This document shows positions 8,871-17,822 of a stretch of 64,000 nt of DNA, piece after piece. The notes under the pieces were generated by a model. The model was not told the DNA's origin and searched no databases. It saw only the letters and a program-made list of their open reading frames with translations. Position 1 is the first letter of the stretch; each line of letters starts with the position of its first letter. Made by a program: the position numbers and the translations under genes. Origin of the DNA: Bacillota bacterium (GTDB lineage Bacteria; Bacillota; Clostridia; Acetivibrionales; DTU013). The DNA is taken from the NCBI GenBank assembly GCA_023433505.1, contig JAEZCO010000021.1, positions 74,155-138,154 on the forward strand, in the 5' to 3' direction.

Positions 8871-10232
8871 TTAGGTGACTGACACTCTACTCTTCAATTC
8901 ATCAACTGGTACGACCACCTGCTGCATAGTATCACGTTCCCGTACCGTCACAGTACCGTGTTCAAGTGTTGCATCATCTATCGTAACTGCGTAAGGCGTT
9001 CCAATAGCATCGCCTCTGCGGTAACGCCTTCCAATGTTGCCGGCGTCATCATAGGAAACCATAAAAGACTTCTTCAGTTCATTGTAAATTTCCTGGGCTT
9101 TTTCAGCATGACGTTTTTTGATAAGAGGCAGCACATTTATTTTGATTGGCGCAAGCGAAGAGTTAATCATCAGCACTTCCCTTTTATCCCCGCCCTCCAG
9201 CTCTTCTATGGTCAATGCCTCAAACAGGACAGCCAGAACAAGTCTGTCAAGCCCATAGGTTGACTCAATCACATATGGAATATACTTCTCATTGGTCTGT
9301 ATATCAAAATATTCCATGCTCTTCTTTGAAAATTCCTGATGGCTGCGTAAATCAAAGTCCGTCCTGTTGTGTGTTCCGTTTATTTCTCCCCATCCAAACG
9401 GAAACAGATACTCTATGTCACATGCAGCCTTTGCATAGTGCGCCAGTTTCTCATGATCACGGAACCGCAAATGTTCTTTTGAAATACCGACAAATTCAAA
9501 GAATTCGATGCCATAGCTTTTGAAATATTCATACAGACTCTCGTCCTCTCCCTGCTTGCAGAATGTCTGGTATTCCATCTGTTCAAATTCTATCGTGCGG
9601 AATGTAAAATTACCCGGCGTAATTTCATTACGGAATGCCTTTCCGATTTGACCAATGCTAAACGGCAGCTTTGTTCTCGTTGTGCGCAGCACATTTAAAA
9701 AATTCACATACTCGCCCTGCGCATTTTCCGGCCGGAGATATATGGTATTTGACGTATCCCGCGTAACGCCGCGCTGCGTTGCAAACATAAGATTGAACTG
9801 CCGGATATCCGTAAAATTTGATTTGCCGCATTTGGGACATGGCAATTTTTTTGCTTTTATAAAGCTAACCATCTCTTCCTGGGTCATAGCATCAGCATTC
9901 ACAGCCGCATCAAAGTCATTAATGAGATTATCCGCCCGGTGCCTTGTCCTGCACTCTTTGCAGTCCAGCAGCGGGTCGGCAAAGCTGTCCAAATGTCCGC
10001 TGGCCTTCCATGTCATTGGATTCATCAGGATATCCGAATCCAATTCATAGCTGTTATCCCTTCTTTGAATAAAGAAATATCTCCATGCGTCCTTAAGGTT
10101 GTTTTTCAATCTTGTACCCAGTGGACCGTAATCCCAGGTGTTTGCCAGTCCTCCATAGATCTCGCTTCCCTGGAATATAAATCCATACCGGTTGCAATAT
10201 GCCATCATTTCTTCCATCGTTACTTTACTCAT
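8871..10232 (-). CDS. glyS: Glycyl-tRNA synthetase, alpha2 type
   Basis: Class II aminoacyl-tRNA synthetase that charges tRNA-Gly with glycine in the cytoplasm. The product is about 453 residues, normal for the homodimeric eukaryote/archaea-like GlyRS rather than the alpha2beta2 form. It shows GSEIYGGLANTWDYGPLG near the start, motif 2 FRNEITPGNFTFRTIEFEQME, a zinc-binding CKEC/CPKC pair in the insertion, and motif 3 STYGLDRLVLAVL. A C-terminal anticodon-binding domain starts near APIKINVLPLIKK. ATGs at 10238 and 10232 are both possible. The GGAGG is 3 and 9 bases away respectively, favouring 10232. A T-box leader directly precedes it. Confidence 0.96.
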   Translation of the reverse strand: MSKVTMEEMMAYCNRYGFIFQGSEIYGGLANTWDYGPLGTRLKNNLKDAWRYFFIQRRDNSYELDSDILMNPMTWKASGHLDSFADPLLDCKECRTRHRADNLINDFDAAVNADAMTQEEMVSFIKAKKLPCPKCGKSNFTDIRQFNLMFATQRGVTRDTSNTIYLRPENAQGEYVNFLNVLRTTRTKLPFSIGQIGKAFRNEITPGNFTFRTIEFEQMEYQTFCKQGEDESLYEYFKSYGIEFFEFVGISKEHLRFRDHEKLAHYAKAACDIEYLFPFGWGEINGTHNRTDFDLRSHQEFSKKSMEYFDIQTNEKYIPYVIESTYGLDRLVLAVLFEALTIEELEGGDKREVLMINSSLAPIKINVLPLIKKRHAEKAQEIYNELKKSFMVSYDDAGNIGRRYRRGDAIGTPYAVTIDDATLEHGTVTVRERDTMQQVVVPVDELKSRVSVT

Positions 10233-10261
10233 TTGCATCTACCTCCTGCTTAATTATTTGA

Positions 10262-10520
10262 ACAACAAAAAAAGTCCGCTCCAAGCTATATGCTTAGGGC
10301 GAACTCTTATTCCAAGTCCGTGGTACCACCTAAATTCAGGTAAATCTGCACTCTGCCGGCACGAAAAAATTTTTTATGCCGCTTCCTTATAACGGGGGAA
10401 GTCTCCGGTGGTATCTATTCAGAATAGATCCTTTCAATCCACAGTTCAAAAGTGCCTTCTATATTGCTCTCATAAAGATTCGCACCATCCATCTTCTCTC
10501 TGAAATCAAGTCAATATATA
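10262..10520 (-). ncRNA. T-box riboswitch leader of glyS (specifier GGC, glycine)
   Basis: On the minus strand the leader contains the T-box motif AGGTGGTACCACG (complement of 10319-10331) and then a 13-bp terminator stem (GTTCGCCCTAAGC with GCTTGGAGCGGAC, about 10273-10305) followed by a run of seven T. The specifier region reads GAAGGCACTTTTGAAC. Its GGC triplet (complement of 10454-10456) is a glycine codon, in agreement with the downstream gene. Uncharged tRNA-Gly is expected to stabilise the antiterminator and allow glyS transcription. The 5' boundary is approximate. Confidence 0.9.
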
Positions 10521-10629
10521 CTCTTCCTCTTCATAACCATTTCTATATGTTTTTAATAGAATATGCCATTTAACCGCTTCTGTCAACCATAAAATTTTTT
10601 CCTCAATGTATTTGCTGCTATACAGCGTA

Positions 10630-11949
10630 CTATTGAAGCAGTTCTCTCACCCGATCCTTTAAAAATGCCTCAATTGCTTTCAATCTGTCGTCGGGCAGAT
10701 TATACCGTTGATGTTTTTTAAGCTTTATATTGAGGAGTGGTCTAAGTTTGTCTCTTTGACATTTTGTCATTATTTGCTTTGCAAACTCTACAAAGTCAGG
10801 ATAGGTTGCAGGAACCCGCGTTCTTGCATAGGTTTTAATATTTTTCAAATCCTCATTCATCGCATAACAAAATAGCGAAAGTCCATGATCAAAAATCGGT
10901 GCAAAGTCCTTTATATGATTCGTTTTGTTATCTACAAGAACACCGAAGTTTCCAAAGTGCCGGTCTGTGTTGCAGATAACCGCATCGAACACGAGCATAT
11001 CGATGAACTTTTGATAGTATTTCTCACCAAGATTGCTATAAAACTCCAGCACAGCACGGATGCCGCCCTCTCGTACAAGCCGCCCGATGGGAATGTACGA
11101 GGTATCAATATCGGTGAAAAGCTCACAGGTGGAGCAAAGCTTCCCCTTCCAGACAGATAAGCCGTACTGTATCGCATCAAACCCCATCGCTTTCGCTACC
11201 TGATAGGCATAATATTCACTGTATGGCTCTTTACCCGTGTTGGCAGCGCCCTCTGTACCGGATTTATACAGCATAATTTTACCGCGGTCTCTACGCCAAC
11301 ATTTTGCAAGCATTCCATTCGTAGTAAACTCCGGCGAAGATGTAAACGAAGAGGGCCGCATACTGCCGTGTCCGGTGAAAGCAATGGATGCCAGGGTATT
11401 GGAAAAACGGTTTTCAAACAGATTGTTTTCCGCAAAAGTTCCCGTAAAGCCGGCAGCGGGTGTCCAGTAACTGTCATTTAAGGATAAGCCCTTGCATATG
11501 TCAATGATGCCTTTTGTATCTTTTTCATTCAGTCCAAGCCTGGCAAGGAAGTTCTCTACATAAGCACGATTCGCAGGGATTGTCCTGTTTTTCAGCCATT
11601 TCAGCAACCCTTCGTCACTCACAACGAAATCAAGGGGAAGAAGATGCTTTTTGTCTTCGCCGATCCATGTGATTTTTGCGGCAAGCCCGTCAAATTCTTT
11701 TTGCAGTTCAAAACCCAAAAGCACTGTATCATACTGCTTCAGCGTATAGCTGCAGTTACTGGCATGCTTTTTACTATACTTCCCACTCCTAATTCGCTGA
11801 TCAGCAGGCTTTGTTGCATCTTTGGGAATAACCCAGTTGTTTCCCAGCTTATCCGCACCCTTAATTCGCTGTTGTTCACACAATAAAGCAACACGGCGTT
11901 TAGATATTCCCCAAAGCGCCGCAGCCTCTTTTGCGGTCATGATATCCAT
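10630..11949 (-). CDS. HipA-like Ser/Thr kinase fused to an N-terminal HTH
   Basis: Protein of 439 residues from the chosen start MDIMTAKEAAALWGISKRRV. An excisionase/MerR-type winged HTH at about 1-50 (MTAKEAAALWGISKRRVALL, then GADKLGNNWVIP) recognises DNA. A HipA/CtkA-like kinase domain follows, with a Lys in IMLYKSGT, a Glu in PYSEYYAYQVAKAMGF, catalytic loop CNTDRHFGNFGVL and a metal-binding motif IFDHGLSL. The earlier ATG at 12042 lacks a ribosome-binding site, while GAGGTGG lies 5 bases before the ATG at 11949. HipA relatives phosphorylate proteins such as glutamyl-tRNA synthetase. The target here is unknown. No separate HipB gene is seen. Confidence 0.75.
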   Translation of the reverse strand: MDIMTAKEAAALWGISKRRVALLCEQQRIKGADKLGNNWVIPKDATKPADQRIRSGKYSKKHASNCSYTLKQYDTVLLGFELQKEFDGLAAKITWIGEDKKHLLPLDFVVSDEGLLKWLKNRTIPANRAYVENFLARLGLNEKDTKGIIDICKGLSLNDSYWTPAAGFTGTFAENNLFENRFSNTLASIAFTGHGSMRPSSFTSSPEFTTNGMLAKCWRRDRGKIMLYKSGTEGAANTGKEPYSEYYAYQVAKAMGFDAIQYGLSVWKGKLCSTCELFTDIDTSYIPIGRLVREGGIRAVLEFYSNLGEKYYQKFIDMLVFDAVICNTDRHFGNFGVLVDNKTNHIKDFAPIFDHGLSLFCYAMNEDLKNIKTYARTRVPATYPDFVEFAKQIMTKCQRDKLRPLLNIKLKKHQRYNLPDDRLKAIEAFLKDRVRELLQ

Positions 11950-12068
11950 CCATACCACCTCGCATGGCACTAATAAATACACTATATACAAATTCGGGAA
12001 CAAAATCAATGATTTTGGAAATTGCCTCCGGAGGATTTTCATTGTAAAATGGAGGTGGAGGCAACTTT

Positions 12069-12932
12069 ATGTTTATTGAGGGCTTGCATGAAAAAGATAT
12101 CTATAAGGAAAAATACCCTTTCCGGCTGGTGGAAAACGCCCTGGATGACTTTGAGTACCCCTCCCACTGGCATAATGCGGTAGAACTCCTTTACCTCTGC
12201 AAAAACAGCTTTGCGGTGAAAATAAACGGCAAAGACATGCTATTGAGGGAAAGGGACATTCTTTTCATCGCCCCCGGCGATATCCATGGCTTTCCTAAAA
12301 ATACCTGCCGTGGGATCAGGATCTTCATACAGTTTGACCTGACAAACCTGGGAGGCATCGGCATTGATATTTCAAAACCCTTTTCAGTGGATACGGCGCT
12401 GATATCTTCCCATAACAATCCGGAACTCCATGCGCCGCTGGAAGAGCAGATAGTAAAGCTTATTGACCAGTACCGGAATAAAGACCTGGCATATCAATTT
12501 GCACTGAACGCAAGGATTTTTGATATCATGGCCCTATTGGCAAGAGGTTCCTCGGGTAATTTGACTGATGCTGCCGGCGCAAGACCGGGAAAGAAAGTGC
12601 ATGGCTTGGAGAAGCTGAATAAGGCCTTTGATTATATCGGGCAGAATTACAGGAAAAACATCTCCCTGAAGGATGCCGCCAATTTCGCAGGCTTCAGCGA
12701 ATATCATTTTTCCCGGATTTTCAAGGATACCATGGAAATGAATTTTCATGATTACCTGGAAGAATACCGGATAAAAAAATCCGAAAGGCTTCTTTCGGAT
12801 TCCAATTATTCAATAACACAGACAGCCTACATGTCCGGCTTTAACAGTCTTTCCACCTTCAACAGGGTCTTCCGGAAAGTGAAAGGCTGTACGCCTACCG
12901 GCTACAAAAAGCTTTATGCCGCCGGCTCCTGA
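12069..12932 (+). CDS. AraC-family transcriptional regulator with cupin sensor
   Basis: Regulator of 287 residues. The N-terminal AraC-type cupin domain (about 1-130) contains the motif YPSHWHNAVELLYLCKNSF and APGDIHGFP, suited to binding a small carbohydrate ligand. The C-terminal domain (about 185-285) has two HTH motifs, ISLKDAANFAGFSEYHFSRI and ITQTAYMSGFNSLSTFNRVF, ending GCTPTGYKKL. A strong GGAGGTGGAGG precedes the ATG. It is divergent from the HipA-like gene and has no obvious target operon beside it on its own strand. Confidence 0.9.
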   Translation: MFIEGLHEKDIYKEKYPFRLVENALDDFEYPSHWHNAVELLYLCKNSFAVKINGKDMLLRERDILFIAPGDIHGFPKNTCRGIRIFIQFDLTNLGGIGIDISKPFSVDTALISSHNNPELHAPLEEQIVKLIDQYRNKDLAYQFALNARIFDIMALLARGSSGNLTDAAGARPGKKVHGLEKLNKAFDYIGQNYRKNISLKDAANFAGFSEYHFSRIFKDTMEMNFHDYLEEYRIKKSERLLSDSNYSITQTAYMSGFNSLSTFNRVFRKVKGCTPTGYKKLYAAGS

Positions 12933-13036
12933 ATATTATTCCAGCTTCCCGCGAAAAAACAACCTCCGCAGAAGCTCGCAAAATGCGGCTTGTTGCAGCC
13001 CGATTTCAGGAACACGGATGGAATGCTTCAATGCTC

Positions 13037-13549
13037 CTAATTCAATAAAACCTTTCTCGGTATGAAGAATTTGAAATTGTTCAGCATCTTTTCATCGGGC
13101 TCAAAAATAACCAGCGTCTTTTCTCCCTTGTAATTCAAGGTTACAAAATACGCATCCGGTGATTCCAGTGAACTGGAGGCGTCGATGCGGTTTTTTATGC
13201 CCTGCACCGACTGGCTGAAGCTATTGCTTTTGACTTTGGCAACAATATCAAATTCCTTGCAGCTTGCACTGAAGATCCTTTTTCTTTTTCTTTGGGAAAT
13301 AATCTTGTCTATATCCAGTTCGCCATTGGTAACCACATATTCATATTCAACATTTCTGGAAGTTATGAGCCTGTAAGCCAGATAAATCAGCCCGGCTATC
13401 AAAAACAACCCTATCCCCAGCTGGCTGATAAACGGGATGTTGATCAGGACAAAGGCGAGTATTACAGCGCCCAATATAATGCCGGCAACCATCAGGTTAT
13501 CCTTGAAATCTTTCTTTTTCGCTACGATCTTTTCCATAAAGACGTCCAT
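13037..13549 (-). CDS. Small membrane protein with C-terminal PH-like domain (DUF6106-like)
   Basis: Protein of 170 residues with a charged N-terminus (MDVFMEKIVAKKKDF), two adjacent membrane segments at about 20-42 and 46-62, and a soluble C-terminal part (YEYVVTNGELDIDKIISQRK) ending NNFKFFIPRKVLLN. The order and motifs resemble the DUF6106 family of Clostridia, but I recognise it only by eye. The C-terminus faces the cytoplasm if the positive-inside rule holds. GGGAGG lies 9 bases before the ATG. Function is unknown and it stands alone next to groEL. Confidence 0.7.
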   Translation of the reverse strand: MDVFMEKIVAKKKDFKDNLMVAGIILGAVILAFVLINIPFISQLGIGLFLIAGLIYLAYRLITSRNVEYEYVVTNGELDIDKIISQRKRKRIFSASCKEFDIVAKVKSNSFSQSVQGIKNRIDASSSLESPDAYFVTLNYKGEKTLVIFEPDEKMLNNFKFFIPRKVLLN

Positions 13550-13644
13550 TAATAAAGCCCTCCCAAATAATTGGCTAAATACTAATCATACACATAAATT
13601 CTATCATACATACTCTGGCTTAACAATATGTGATATCACCAAAA

Positions 13645-13675
13645 AAAGGCCCGTTTTTTGAACGGGCCTTTTTAA
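13645..13675 (-). terminator. Rho-independent terminator of groEL
   Basis: Stem AAAGGCCCGTT with its complement AACGGGCCTTT around a short T-rich loop, followed on the minus strand by a T-run. It lies about 20 bases after the groEL stop. Confidence 0.88.
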
Positions 13676-13691
13676 ACATTCAGCGTCTATT

Positions 13692-15326
13692 TTAGTACAT
13701 TCCGCCCATTCCACCGGGCATTCCGCCGCCAGCGGGCATTGGGGGTTCTTTTTCAGGCTTGTCGGCAACAACGCTCTCCGTAGTGAGCACCATGGCTGCA
13801 ACGGAAGCGGCATTTTGCAGAGCCGACCTGGTAACCTTTGCAGGGTCTACTATACCCGCATCGATCATGTTGACATACTCTTCCTTCAAGGCGTCAAAGC
13901 CTATTCCGATTGCGCTGCCCTTGATCTTGTCAACGATTACGGAGCCTTCCAGGCCTGCATTTGCAGAAATCTGTCTTACGGGCTCTTCAAGGGATTTAAT
14001 GATGATCTGTACGCCGGTCTTTTCGTCGCCGGAAACAGTATCAAGAACCTTTGTAACTTTGGAAAGGACATTGAGGAAAGCAGTTCCGCCGCCGGATACG
14101 ATACCTTCTTCTACTGCAGCCTTGGTTGCAGCAAGAGCGTCCTCGATCCTGAGCTTCTTTTCCTTCATTTCCGTCTCTGTTGCAGCTCCCACCTGGATAA
14201 CAGCTACGCCGCCGGACAGTTTTGCAAGTCTTTCCTGGAGTTTTTCCCTGTCGAAGTCGGAAGTGGTTTCTTCGATCTGAGCTTTGATGGAAGCGATTCT
14301 CTTCTTGATTTCCTTCTGATCGCCGTCACCGTCAACAATGATGGTGTTTTCCTTCTGAACCTTGATCTGCCTTGCTTTACCCAGCTGGCTGACCTTGGTT
14401 TCCTTCAGGTCCAGACCGACTTCTTCGGTGATAACTTCGCCGCCGGTAAGTACTGCGATATCCTGAAGCATGGCTTTCCTTCTATCGCCAAAGCCCGGAG
14501 CCTTAACAGCTACGCAAATGAATGTGCCTCTGAGTTTGTTGACGATGAGGGTGCTGAGAGCTTCGCCTTCGATATCTTCCGCAATAATAACCAGCTTTTT
14601 GCCGGCCTGTACGACCTGCTCAAGAAGCGGCAGGAGATCCTGGATGCTGCTGATCTTTTTGTCGGTGATCAATACATAAGGATCATCCAGAACAGCTTCC
14701 ATTTTTTCAGTGTCAGTGACCATGTAAGCTGATACATAGCCTCTGTCAAATTGCATACCTTCAACGACTTCCAGGTTTGTGCCCATGGTCTTTGACTCTT
14801 CAACGGTGATAACGCCGTCGTTTGTCACTTTTTCCATCGCATCTGCAATCAGGTTTCCGATGACATCGTCATTGGCAGAAATGGAAGCAACTCTTGCGAT
14901 ATCTTCCTTGCCCTTGATTTTCTGGCTGATTTCCTTTATACCGTCAACAGCTGCATCAACAGCTTTTGCTATACCTTTTTTAAGGATCATCGGATTTGCG
15001 CCTGCAGCAACATTCTTCATGCCTTCTCTGATGATAGCCTGTGCCAGCAGAGTTGCAGTGGTAGTGCCGTCGCCTGCTACGTCGTTGGTCTTGGTTGCAA
15101 CTTCCTTGACCAGTTGGGCGCCCATGTTTTCAAACCTGTCTTCCAGTTCGATTTCTTTTGCGATGGTAACGCCGTCGTTAGTGATCATTGGGGATCCGAA
15201 CTTCTTATCAAGAACAACATTTCTTCCTTTGGGTCCCAGTGTGATTTTAACAGTATTGGCCAGCTGATTAACGCCGCTTTCAAGCGCACGCCTGGCTTCT
15301 TCGCCGTATTTGATATCTTTTGCCAT
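13692..15326 (-). CDS. groL: Chaperonin GroEL (Hsp60)
   Basis: ATP-dependent chaperonin that forms the 14-mer cage for protein folding in the cytoplasm. The product is 544 residues, normal length. Recognisable features are the N-terminal MAKDIKYGEEARRALESGVN, the ATP site TLGPKGRNVVLD and DGVTIAKE, VAGDGTTTATLLAQAI, the apical ISS..DLLPLLEQV region, GGGTAFL near 410, and the C-terminal Gly-Met tail GGMPGGMGGMY. AAGGAGG precedes the ATG. It is the second gene of the groESL operon and follows groES by 64 bases. Confidence 0.99.
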   Translation of the reverse strand: MAKDIKYGEEARRALESGVNQLANTVKITLGPKGRNVVLDKKFGSPMITNDGVTIAKEIELEDRFENMGAQLVKEVATKTNDVAGDGTTTATLLAQAIIREGMKNVAAGANPMILKKGIAKAVDAAVDGIKEISQKIKGKEDIARVASISANDDVIGNLIADAMEKVTNDGVITVEESKTMGTNLEVVEGMQFDRGYVSAYMVTDTEKMEAVLDDPYVLITDKKISSIQDLLPLLEQVVQAGKKLVIIAEDIEGEALSTLIVNKLRGTFICVAVKAPGFGDRRKAMLQDIAVLTGGEVITEEVGLDLKETKVSQLGKARQIKVQKENTIIVDGDGDQKEIKKRIASIKAQIEETTSDFDREKLQERLAKLSGGVAVIQVGAATETEMKEKKLRIEDALAATKAAVEEGIVSGGGTAFLNVLSKVTKVLDTVSGDEKTGVQIIIKSLEEPVRQISANAGLEGSVIVDKIKGSAIGIGFDALKEEYVNMIDAGIVDPAKVTRSALQNAASVAAMVLTTESVVADKPEKEPPMPAGGGMPGGMGGMY

Positions 15327-15390
15327 GTTATAGCCTCCTTATAAAATTCTTAATCATCCTGCTAGTTCAAATAAATAAAACAACGATTAA

Positions 15391-15678
15391 TTAATCAACG
15401 ATTGCAAGAATATCGCTCTGCTTCAAGATCGTGTATTCTTCCTTGTCGATCTTGACTTCGGTCCCGGCGTATTTGCTGATAAGTACTTTGTCTCCTACCT
15501 TGACTTCCATCTTGATTTCTCTGCCCTTGTCATCGTACCCGCCGGGTCCGACTGCAACAATCTCCGCAACCTGTGGCTTTTCCTTGGCAGTTCCGGGAAG
15601 AACGATTCCGCTCTTGGTGGTCTCTTCGGATTCCAACATCTTGATAACGACTCTTTCGCCTAACGGTTTTATTTTCAT
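15391..15678 (-). CDS. groS: Co-chaperonin GroES (Hsp10)
   Basis: Ring-shaped cap for GroEL, 95 residues, normal for the family. It shows MKIKPLGERVVIKMLESEE, the mobile loop ETTKSGIVLP that contacts GroEL, GPGGYDDKGR in the roof region, and the conserved VGDKVLISKYAGTEVKI. A GAGGAGG lies upstream of the ATG. It is the first gene of the operon and its 5' region carries a CIRCE operator, so it is expected to be heat-inducible through HrcA repression. Confidence 0.99.
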   Translation of the reverse strand: MKIKPLGERVVIKMLESEETTKSGIVLPGTAKEKPQVAEIVAVGPGGYDDKGREIKMEVKVGDKVLISKYAGTEVKIDKEEYTILKQSDILAIVD

Positions 15679-15711
15679 AGGGTGTACCTCCTCTGAAGAT
15701 TTTTCATATTA

Positions 15712-15738
15712 TTAGCACTCACCATCAATGAGTGCTAA
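15712..15738 (-). promoter_or_regulatory. CIRCE operator (HrcA binding site)
   Basis: TTAGCACTC, nine spacer bases, then GAGTGCTAA: an exact match to the CIRCE consensus, 34 bases upstream of the groES start. AT-rich promoter-like sequence lies beyond it. HrcA itself is not in this window. Confidence 0.98.
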
Positions 15739-15862
15739 TTCCATTAATAATATAATATATTACGCAATTCTTTATCAAATATGTGATTTTCCTAAATTGT
15801 ATTGTTTTGGGTGGATTTTTGGCGATTATTTACCATTTTGTTGAGATTTCATCGATTTTCTC

Positions 15863-17029
15863 CTATTTGCTTTTTTGATGATAATTTCTAAGAAAAGCAG
15901 CCTTTCCGGGCAGTATGACTTTAAAAAGATTCTGCGACCCGATATTCAGATACTTGACCTCGCCTCTGTTCTCAAAGGCTTTCTTTATACGCCCCAGGCC
16001 GGCTCCCGTTTTTAGAAACCTCTTGCCGCCGTCCGCCGTGACCAGCCGCTGATAAAGCCAGGAATTCCGCCTGTCCGGGTTGTTTTCGTGTTCGAATTTA
16101 TAAATGCTGTTGCTGGCGATGAGGGAGCCCGGATTGCTGATTTCGATATTTTTATCCGTTACAGCTATAACCACGCCCCTTGAGGAATCCAGATAGTCCC
16201 TGTGGACCAGGGCATTGGCAATAACCTCCTCCACTGCGCCGAAAGGATAGCTTTGGTCACGGATGATCTCTTTTATCCGTGCACAGGCCGTATCCAGCAT
16301 TTTGACAATGTTGCCGGTGATATATTCCACCGCTTCTCCATATACGAATTTTATATAGACGTGGGGAAGAAATAAGGAAGGATTTTTTCCAAAGAGCAGC
16401 ATTCCGCCGATGGTAGCGCGGTAACCTTCCATTTCGCCTCTCTGCCCGATCATTCCCATGGCTTCCATCAGAATCTCATTGGGCTTCCCGCTGATGATAT
16501 CCAGATTTTTGAAATATTGTGAAACCAGCTCGAAATCGAGCTCTTCAAGGGACGCATTCTTCAATAGGACTGTCTCATAGGTCATGATGCCGTTTTCCTG
16601 GAAGAGGTTTGCAATCTCACTCCGCCGGGCTACGTCCGTGGTGGAGCCTCTCCGGATATAAAAAGCGCCGTTCTGAAGCATCATATGAGGCTTCTGGCTG
16701 CTTCTGAAGACCGTCAGCACGGCCAGCGTGGCATTCTCATATTTCATGAAATCAATGGATATGGGAACCGGAGGGTCGCACCGGTTATAGATGATTTGCT
16801 GGATTTGCTCTTCTTTGAAATCCAGGGCGTTGATCCCCATGACCTTCTTGGTCTTGTCCTGTACGCCAAAGAGGATATAGCCCCGCCCGCCCCTGGAATT
16901 GGCCATGGCGATAACATCCTTGGTCAATTCCTTCTTATCGCTTTCATTGACCAGGTGCAGCACTTCCTTGAAATCAAGTTTTGGACCTTCCTCGGACTTC
17001 AAAAGCTGTTTGAGTTTCTGTCTGTCCAC
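15863..17029 (-). CDS. AlbA_2 domain / divergent ATPase-like transcriptional regulator
   Basis: Protein of 388 residues. The N-terminal AlbA_2 (Schlafen-type) nucleic-acid binding domain spans about 1-125, with EGPKLDFKEVL, ANSRGGRGYILFGV and GAFYIRRGSTTDVA. The C-terminal half carries the HATPase_c_4-like domain with VEEVIANALVHRDY and VTDKNIEISNPGSL. This is the family often mislabelled RecG-like. It may be a DNA- or RNA-binding regulator, and its ligand is unknown. The GTG start at 17029 has AGGAGG 6 bases upstream and follows hisIE by 19 bases, so it is probably co-transcribed at the end of the his operon. Confidence 0.85.
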   Translation of the reverse strand: MDRQKLKQLLKSEEGPKLDFKEVLHLVNESDKKELTKDVIAMANSRGGRGYILFGVQDKTKKVMGINALDFKEEQIQQIIYNRCDPPVPISIDFMKYENATLAVLTVFRSSQKPHMMLQNGAFYIRRGSTTDVARRSEIANLFQENGIMTYETVLLKNASLEELDFELVSQYFKNLDIISGKPNEILMEAMGMIGQRGEMEGYRATIGGMLLFGKNPSLFLPHVYIKFVYGEAVEYITGNIVKMLDTACARIKEIIRDQSYPFGAVEEVIANALVHRDYLDSSRGVVIAVTDKNIEISNPGSLIASNSIYKFEHENNPDRRNSWLYQRLVTADGGKRFLKTGAGLGRIKKAFENRGEVKYLNIGSQNLFKVILPGKAAFLRNYHQKSK

Positions 17030-17048
17030 TTGGGCCTCCTACCGGTGC

Positions 17049-17744
17049 TCAGCGCCGTTTGCCAAGCTCACGGTATATATCCTCCAGGGTCATTCCCTGC
17101 TTTACCATCATCACCATCACATGATAGAGCAGGTCAGCCACTTCGTAGCCTGTTTCCATTTGTGAGCCGTTTTTTGCCGCAATGATGACTTCGGAGGTTT
17201 CTTCTCCGATTTTTTTCAATATCTTGTCCAGGCCCTTGTCCAGCAAATAGTTGGTATAGGAGCCTTCCTTCGGATGCACGACCCTGTCTGCAATCACAGC
17301 ATAGACCGCCTTCAGTACTTCGGGACCCGCTGTTGTCTCATCCTGCACCATTTCAGCAGCTTCAGGCGCCAGAGGCTTTTCTGCAGTGACATGCTGCGGA
17401 TCCGCCACAGTATCTGCCGCGACTTCCATTTTGGTGAAGAAGCAGGACCTGTGGCCGGTGTGGCAGGCTGCTCCGGTCTGTTCCACCTTTAGCAGCAGGG
17501 TGTCGCCGTCGCAGTCCATACTAATGGATTTGACATGCTGGAAGTGGCCTGAGGTTTCACCCTTCAGCCAGAGCTTCTGCCTGCTTCTGCTGTAATAATG
17601 GGCCTTTCCTGTTTCCAGGGTCTTCTCCAGCGACTCGGCGTTCATGTAGGCAAGCATCAACACCTCATCCGTCCTGTAGTCCTGGGTAATTGCCGGAATC
17701 AGGCCTTTTTCGTCAAATTTAAGCTGGTAAATAAGTTCCTTCAT
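17049..17744 (-). CDS. hisIE: Bifunctional phosphoribosyl-AMP cyclohydrolase / phosphoribosyl-ATP pyrophosphatase
   Basis: Catalyses histidine steps 2 and 3. The HisI part (about 1-105) includes QDYRTDEVLMLAYMN, YYSRSRQKLWLKGETSGH, the metal site DCDGDTLLL, and CHTGHRSCFF. A linker of about 35 residues leads to the HisE part (about 145-230), with EGSYTNYLLDKGLDKILKK and GEETSEVIIAAKN. About 231 residues from the chosen ATG at 17744 (MKELIYQLKF), which matches family N-termini. An upstream GTG at 17813 and ATG at 17759 are in frame but have poor ribosome-binding sites. It is the last his gene of the operon, after hisF. Confidence 0.95.
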   Translation of the reverse strand: MKELIYQLKFDEKGLIPAITQDYRTDEVLMLAYMNAESLEKTLETGKAHYYSRSRQKLWLKGETSGHFQHVKSISMDCDGDTLLLKVEQTGAACHTGHRSCFFTKMEVAADTVADPQHVTAEKPLAPEAAEMVQDETTAGPEVLKAVYAVIADRVVHPKEGSYTNYLLDKGLDKILKKIGEETSEVIIAAKNGSQMETGYEVADLLYHVMVMMVKQGMTLEDIYRELGKRR

Positions 17745-17822
17745 TAAGTTAACCGCCATTCTTCCAGTATATGCGCATCTATCGTAAAAATGATACTCCC
17801 ATTCCGTTTGCACTTCTTTTTT

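Noticed and set aside
13759..14732. Long plus-strand frames opposite groEL
   Set aside because: Shadow frames of a highly expressed, codon-biased gene.
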